Of a DNA stretch of 18,546 bases, positions 13,729 through 18,546 are shown one piece after another (the first letter of the stretch is position 1; every line of letters starts with the position of its first letter). The notes below the pieces were generated by a model. That model was not told where the DNA came from. It ran no database searches and worked only from the letters and a program-made list of their open reading frames with translations. The DNA is taken from the NCBI GenBank assembly GCA_050116035.1, contig JASFPJ010000024.1:1-18546 (forward strand), given 5' to 3'. Position numbers and translations under genes: made by a program. This DNA comes from SOIA01 sp050116035 (GTDB taxonomy: Bacteria > Acidobacteriota > Aminicenantia > Aminicenantales > Aminicenantaceae).

Positions 13729-16700
13729 CTGTTTTTTTTCTTCGACATCATCGGCAAAGGCCGGGCAGCATCTGTTACAGCGCCAATCTTGACGGCATAG
13801 CTGGTTTTATTAGCAATATCCGTATCGGTTACAAATTGGACATCCAAGATACCGCTGGTTTTATATCCTGTCCGAAGACGATTCATTTCATCTAAACATA
13901 AACTCCAGCCCTCTAGCCACTGCTCGAGATCTTTTCGCTGTTTGTTGGTCCCCTTAAAATGAATCAAGATATCGATATCGCTCTGGGGACCGGCAGTGGC
14001 ATTCTTCGTGCTTCCGTACACGTAGAATTTATTTACACCAAAACGATCAGGATCGAGCTGTGAGGCAATCTGTTCGGCCATTCTGAGCCGCCAAGCCCAA
14101 TGATTCTCTGTCCTTCTTCCACTGGTGTCTATGGGAACAAGAGTCGGTTGACTGTCTGGAGATGGTTCGCTCAGGATCCCAACCGCCTCATCGAGCTCAG
14201 CGTTCATAAGAATACTGAACAAAAGGCCGTCTGTATTTTGTGCGACATCGATGACCTTGATCGTATCAGAGAGGGAGGCATATTCTGGCAAGACATCAGA
14301 AAGCATGTTTTCTGCCTTAAGGAAAAAATTTTCGTTGAAGGCTGTTCCAGAATCATCAGGATATAGGGGAATATACCGGATTGCGGACTCCACCAAATCC
14401 TGGAAAAAGTGCGTGCCAAAAGACGGCTCGGGGAGATAGTCTCCTTTCTTCCTGGCGATTTCAATAAGAACTGCGGTGTTATTGATATCTGAATAAGTCA
14501 CTTTGACTCCCATTTTAATGTCACCCCGGCTTCCCCAGCGGCCAGGTCCCATGAGGATAAACTTCTTGCGGGGCAGAAGTTTGTTAAGACTTCCTACAGC
14601 CCGCCCGACAGCGATAAGCGAGGAATGATCAGCAAGCTCACCATATTTCTGAGGATCGACATAGACGATATGCGTAATATTCGGAATGCTTCCACTGGAG
14701 ATATACCGGTTGGCAGAAAAAACGATCTTGTTTTTAGGAATATTTTTTGGGATTTGGGCTGGTTCTGCGCCTACAGAATAGCTCTGGGATCGGCATTGAA
14801 GGAGATAAAAATTCTTACTATCACATGCGAACTCGATGTCCACTGGCGTGCCAAGTTTTTCTTCAAGGAGAGAGAGCAGATTTTTAAGCTTGTCAATAAA
14901 TTTTGTTTTGGCGAGGAGTCCTTCGAAAGTGACCAACAGGTTATCCTTCACGAAGTCAACCTCGTTGCCCAAGGGCGTACGGATGACTTGTCCATCATAG
15001 ATGGATATAATCTTGTTGATGTTTGGGATATCGTTTCCTAATTTTTTCAGCAATTCCTTTATTTCTACGGTCTCAAAACTATTGGATTTGAGATTGATGA
15101 CGTCCATATTTTTTGGAGCATACCGGACAACTTCGTCAACTGCGGTATTCACGCGGAGCCCAATTTGACCTGGTGCGACCAGAACAGGATAATCATTACT
15201 TAGCCGGTCGACGGCTCGAGTTCCCAGCCCTGGCACGAAACGCAGCAATCCATCTTCTTCTTTGATTCTTGGGGACCACCTGAATTCGTTCCTGCTGAAG
15301 ACGACGCCGGCATAGAGCGGGAAATAATAATCACCGATTCTTGTGCCGACTACTTCCTGAATCATGATCCCCATTTCTTCGATAAAATCGAGCAGCCCCC
15401 TTTCGGCACGATAATTAATTGGGTCAGGCCCGTACACGGAGGCATAAACTTCGGCGATGGCATCTGTCAGAGCTGCCAGTCGCTCTTGTTTGGTACCTTG
15501 ATTGGCAAGAAATAAACTCTTGTATTTTCCTGAAAATGCTGCGCCTGCCCTATCTTCCAGCAAACTGGAGCTTCTGACAATAATAGGTTTGTCCTTGAAA
15601 TCATCGAGAATCATAGAAAGGCCCTGAACAATCTCAGTCGGGAAGTTGCAGTTCTTGAAAGTCTGGACTATATGAGGATACTCCAGACGAACTTGGTTGA
15701 TGTCCTTATATTTTTGCTCCATGACCTCATTGAGGTTGTTGTAGCTTAGAAAATTAAAAAGGACATCAGAGGTCAGGTACCAAGTCTTCGGCACTTTGAT
15801 GCCGTCGAGCTTGTCCTCAGCGCTCCTTGATTTCTTTATGATCTGATGAGCAAGGAACAATCCCGTGCTCTTCCCTCCCAACCGGCCATGGCTTCCAGGG
15901 GGAAAAACTATACGATCCAGTATATTATAAAAATCATCGATTTCGATATAATCTTTGGCAATGTTGATGAATTCAGGCTGGTCGGACAGAAAGCGCCTGA
16001 TAAGAGAAACTTGCACGCCCCTCTTGCTGGCTGGGGGGAGTTCAATGCCCTCTGGTGCGATATGGTGATACCGCCGGATGGCATCAACAACTTCTGCCAA
16101 AGGCAAATTGCGGTTGGCCACCTGAACAAGAAAGCTCAATCTTTCCTCTTGAATCCATTTCTGGATATTGGAAAGGATCTGCTCACTGGTGAGATATTTA
16201 GAGGCAATTCTGAAGGTTTCATCGCTGAGCTTTTCAGAAAAAGATAAAACTCTTTTATGGTAGGGTCGATTTTCATCATCAGCGAGTTCAACCTCTTCTT
16301 TCCTCCAGCCTTCTCCTGAATCCTGGAGGAGATGTTCCGCTTCGTCGATGCCGCTCCAACACAGGTGATTCAACATCCGCCTCGAAATGCTTAAAAAAAG
16401 GTTATTATCTGTCTGACGGAGAAAGTTTAAAGCCACCTGCCATTCACTGGCCTTATGTTCGATGATATCTTTCTTGCCGGATTGATATTCTTGGAAGACC
16501 GTCTTCAGCCGGCTGTACGTGATAAAGTGACTGAGCCTGTCAACGATAGTTTCGAGGAGTTTGGTTTCCTCCTTCAAGAAAGGACCTTCATCTGCCTTAG
16601 GCCTTTCTTGAGTATAATAGACGTTGATTTCTCCCGCTTTCTTGTCTTGAACAACAATGTCAGCACTTTGAATCCAGGCAGTGGGCTTAAAATTCGGAGA

Positions 16701-16916
16701 AAAATAAGATTTTCCCTCAAGCTTGATTTCAGCAATACAGATATCCGGATACTGCCATCCTGGGGGTATGGCTTCGATAATTCGCTGACACACTTCGTCG
16801 ATATCAGAATCCGGCTTGTTCATCACCTCTTCGATCTTGTAAAGACAATTGAGCTCCTTGGCTCTTTCTTGAAGTCCCCATATGAGTCTATCAATTCTCT
16901 GTTTATCTTTACTCAT
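13725..16916 (-). CDS. GAF-like sensor / PEP-synthase-type ATP-grasp / nucleotidyltransferase fusion
   Basis: This 1063-residue multidomain protein is called from ATG 16916 (MSKDKQ), which overlaps the upstream stop by eight bases and has GAGGAG about nine bases before it; an in-frame TTG at 16949 is less likely. Residues about 5-140 are a GAF-like sensor module of the kind found on histidine kinases (ERAKELNCLYKIEEVM; IPPGWQYPDI; DEGPFLKEETKLL). Residues about 340-711 are the PEP-synthase/PPDK ATP-grasp domain, with GGKSTG at 347-352, RSSSLLED at 448-455, QEVVG at 520-524 and a DIEFA...LLQCRSQ end. No phosphohistidine or PEP-binding barrel follows. Instead there is a region with GPGRWGS (790-796) and FGTHFFQ (833-839), then a nucleotidyltransferase domain with YGS (967-969), DID (980-982) and D1025. 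Substrates are unknown. Confidence 0.85.
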   Translation of the reverse strand: MSKDKQRIDRLIWGLQERAKELNCLYKIEEVMNKPDSDIDEVCQRIIEAIPPGWQYPDICIAEIKLEGKSYFSPNFKPTAWIQSADIVVQDKKAGEINVYYTQERPKADEGPFLKEETKLLETIVDRLSHFITYSRLKTVFQEYQSGKKDIIEHKASEWQVALNFLRQTDNNLFLSISRRMLNHLCWSGIDEAEHLLQDSGEGWRKEEVELADDENRPYHKRVLSFSEKLSDETFRIASKYLTSEQILSNIQKWIQEERLSFLVQVANRNLPLAEVVDAIRRYHHIAPEGIELPPASKRGVQVSLIRRFLSDQPEFINIAKDYIEIDDFYNILDRIVFPPGSHGRLGGKSTGLFLAHQIIKKSRSAEDKLDGIKVPKTWYLTSDVLFNFLSYNNLNEVMEQKYKDINQVRLEYPHIVQTFKNCNFPTEIVQGLSMILDDFKDKPIIVRSSSLLEDRAGAAFSGKYKSLFLANQGTKQERLAALTDAIAEVYASVYGPDPINYRAERGLLDFIEEMGIMIQEVVGTRIGDYYFPLYAGVVFSRNEFRWSPRIKEEDGLLRFVPGLGTRAVDRLSNDYPVLVAPGQIGLRVNTAVDEVVRYAPKNMDVINLKSNSFETVEIKELLKKLGNDIPNINKIISIYDGQVIRTPLGNEVDFVKDNLLVTFEGLLAKTKFIDKLKNLLSLLEEKLGTPVDIEFACDSKNFYLLQCRSQSYSVGAEPAQIPKNIPKNKIVFSANRYISSGSIPNITHIVYVDPQKYGELADHSSLIAVGRAVGSLNKLLPRKKFILMGPGRWGSRGDIKMGVKVTYSDINNTAVLIEIARKKGDYLPEPSFGTHFFQDLVESAIRYIPLYPDDSGTAFNENFFLKAENMLSDVLPEYASLSDTIKVIDVAQNTDGLLFSILMNAELDEAVGILSEPSPDSQPTLVPIDTSGRRTENHWAWRLRMAEQIASQLDPDRFGVNKFYVYGSTKNATAGPQSDIDILIHFKGTNKQRKDLEQWLEGWSLCLDEMNRLRTGYKTSGILDVQFVTDTDIANKTSYAVKIGAVTDAARPLPMMSKKKNS

Positions 16917-18546
16917 GACTGATGACTCCTCGACCCTTTCTCCCGTCAACCTTAATGCTTAAGGGAGCAGCAGGTCTTATATGTCGGATATATTGAGTTT
17001 CATTTATGACTTTTTGCTGATTCAACCAATGCCAGTTAATCCGGTATTTATCCCAGTGGGCAACGGAGAAATAGCAGACCTGAAAACTTGTGATATTGTG
17101 AAAAAAATGCGATCCCTGACTAAGCATAAAGCTCATATTAGGCAACGTGGCTTCCACAATAATCCTGGCTCCTGAGATTTGCCCGAACTTCAGGGGGATT
17201 CCACCGCTTGGGTCGGATGAACCCCAGCGTCCGAACCCGATGAGGACATAAGGATGCTTGGCCTGCACCAGCTGATGATTGATCTTTTCCAATTCTTGAG
17301 CGATTATCGTGGTTTTAACTGCCTCGAATTTTTCCGGCTTGATGTAAACAATATCTTGAATGGTAGAGATAGCGCCGTTCCCGAGCACAGATTCAGAAGC
17401 CACAACGACATTATCTTCTGATAGTTCTTCCAGTGAAACTTCGACTCTTCCCTGGGAGACAACCATGGGTCGAACCTGTAAGAAACCGAAACGTGCGGGT
17501 ATCCCGTGATCTGGATCGAGGGTGACAGCAAATTCAATCTCTACCATACTCTCCAGCTTCTTTTCGCAGATCTCAAGTAGGGTCTTGAGTATCCTGTCAA
17601 GAGGGATCTCGTTGAGTTTTAAGATGGGAGCAAAATCCAGTATTCTCGGCCCCTTGTCTCCGATTCCAATTTTTATTTTATCATCTCCAGGGATATAGGT
17701 CGAGGCGATGAATCTCAGATTTCCATCTTTCTCGGCATCGGTGAGGCTGTATTTTTGCATGTATTCGGTTTCTTTAATCGGGTTAAAAGAAAGAGGTTCA
17801 CCCATATGGATAGCCCAGAATTCTGTCTGGCTTTGTTTCAAAAGATCGTTGAGAGAGTTATAGGGTGGATTGACTTGGGGATGGGCAGGAGAAAATGACC
17901 ATCCTATCCCTTCGTCGACTATTGTTTTCCCCAGTCCTAAAGCCAGGTCAACCACGCCTTCTTCTGGTTTGGCATGTCCCGTCGGATAGAAATTGTACGA
18001 GCGCGCCACGCCCGATATTTGGGGATAGAACCGGTCGTTATGTCGGCTGCCAACGACCTCCTGGATGATCACGGCCATTTTCTCTTCGGCTATGGTGTGC
18101 TTGGTGGCACCTATATAGTTCTTTGCGCCTTTGAAAAATGTGGACGCATAGACATATTTGACGGCTTCGACGAGTTTTCTGAAGCGAATGTCTGGATCAA
18201 ACTGATTGTTGGGAATCATTTTGGTCGTGTAAACGCTGGCAAAAGGCTCAAACATCGCATCCTCGAGCATGCTTGAGGACCTGACAGCCAGAGGGGAATG
18301 GACCTGGGAGATCAAGGCGCGGAGGTCTCCCACCAGTTGCGTAGGCAGTTCCCCTCTCTGGAAAGCATGGGCTATCTGGTCATCGCGCATATCGGAAAGA
18401 GCGATGTCATACAGATTATTGTTTTTAATAAACAGATCAAAAAAATCTGTGGCGATGACAGTTAACGTGGGTATGTTGATCTGGAAATCGGAGGAATCTC
18501 GGAAGTTCAAGTCGGCCAAGACATCCTTGATATCAGCCAACCCCTG
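16909..18546 (-). CDS. PEP-synthase-type ATP-grasp protein (5' end beyond window)
   Basis: The frame is open to the right edge (it begins QGLADIKD at 18546), so the true start lies outside; TTG at 18540 is probably internal. Numbering from that TTG, IPTLTVIATDFFDLF at 24-38 and VRSSSMLEDAMFEPF at 86-100 are ATP-grasp motifs of the PEP synthase/PPDK N-terminal domain. IIQEVVG is at 158-164, and EIEFAVTLD...FLQVRPM ends the domain near 359. The glycine-rich GGK loop would be off-window. As in its neighbour there is no phosphohistidine or PEP domain. The C-terminal part has GFGRWGSSD (435-443) and SQGSHFFHN (474-482) and ends in a basic KVDGRKGRG stretch. Its stop overlaps the start of the next gene by eight bases, implying coupled translation. 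True PEP synthase activity is unlikely without the missing domains. Confidence 0.85.
   Translation of the reverse strand, partial: QGLADIKDVLADLNFRDSSDFQINIPTLTVIATDFFDLFIKNNNLYDIALSDMRDDQIAHAFQRGELPTQLVGDLRALISQVHSPLAVRSSSMLEDAMFEPFASVYTTKMIPNNQFDPDIRFRKLVEAVKYVYASTFFKGAKNYIGATKHTIAEEKMAVIIQEVVGSRHNDRFYPQISGVARSYNFYPTGHAKPEEGVVDLALGLGKTIVDEGIGWSFSPAHPQVNPPYNSLNDLLKQSQTEFWAIHMGEPLSFNPIKETEYMQKYSLTDAEKDGNLRFIASTYIPGDDKIKIGIGDKGPRILDFAPILKLNEIPLDRILKTLLEICEKKLESMVEIEFAVTLDPDHGIPARFGFLQVRPMVVSQGRVEVSLEELSEDNVVVASESVLGNGAISTIQDIVYIKPEKFEAVKTTIIAQELEKINHQLVQAKHPYVLIGFGRWGSSDPSGGIPLKFGQISGARIIVEATLPNMSFMLSQGSHFFHNITSFQVCYFSVAHWDKYRINWHWLNQQKVINETQYIRHIRPAAPLSIKVDGRKGRGVISHE

Noticed and set aside
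16917..16949. TTG start at 16949 for the 1074-residue reading
   Set aside because: It lies further inside the upstream gene; the ATG at 16916 has a ribosome site and the usual short overlap of coupled genes.
13725..18546. Genuine PEP synthase/PPDK or phenylphosphate synthase (PpsAB)
   Set aside because: Both proteins have only the ATP-grasp part; the phosphohistidine motif and PEP-binding barrel are absent, and the sizes and tail domains do not fit PpsA or PpsB.
1..18546. CRISPR array, tRNA, rRNA, insertion sequence or phage genes
   Set aside because: No regularly spaced repeats, tRNA cloverleaf text, rRNA sequence, transposase or integrase motifs were recognised on either strand.

Overview
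The window looks like chromosomal DNA from a strictly anaerobic, aromatic-degrading bacterium. The gene content most resembles Desulfobacterota (sulfate-reducing or syntrophic deltaproteobacteria). The main clue is a minus-strand operon for an ATP-independent (class II) benzoyl-CoA reductase. It encodes a tungsten aldehyde:ferredoxin-oxidoreductase-family subunit very like BamB, its ferredoxin partner BamC, an HdrD-like iron-sulfur protein (BamD) and a double HdrA-like flavoprotein (BamE). All assignments come from reading motifs and remembered family sequences; no database search was possible.

Layout, left half (1-8520, all minus strand, transcribed right to left): a consensus-like sigma-70 promoter (8490-8518) with possible operator boxes; a winged-helix/GNAT fusion regulator (7688-8338); bamB; bamC; bamD; an fdhD-family sulfurtransferase gene; a palindromic interspersed repeat (2851-2973); and bamE, which runs off the left edge. 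Spacing is tight (3 to about 100 bases) except at the repeat, so this reads as one operon. BamB would reduce the aromatic ring at W-bis-MPT, BamC passes electrons to it, and BamD/BamE form the Hdr-like module thought to drive the low-potential step by flavin-based electron bifurcation. The fdhD gene suggests a cofactor-sulfuration step.

Middle (8521-9679): a small GC-richer island with a flavodoxin-like gene, preceded in frame by a 20-codon flavodoxin-like fragment that ends at TAA, and followed by a 44-residue overlapping ORF. Non-coding DNA then carries two hairpin structures and a candidate promoter.

Right half (9680-18546): a plus-strand OmpR-type response regulator, a membrane hybrid histidine kinase and a metallophosphoesterase probably form one operon. 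They converge, with a 4-base stop overlap, on two translationally coupled minus-strand genes. Those two encode PEP-synthase-like ATP-grasp proteins that lack the usual phosphohistidine and PEP-binding domains and instead share another C-terminal domain. One adds an N-terminal GAF-like sensor module and a C-terminal nucleotidyltransferase. The other is cut by the right edge. This pair looks like an uncharacterised sensory or phosphotransfer system rather than central metabolism.

No rRNA, tRNA, CRISPR array, transposase or integrase was recognised.
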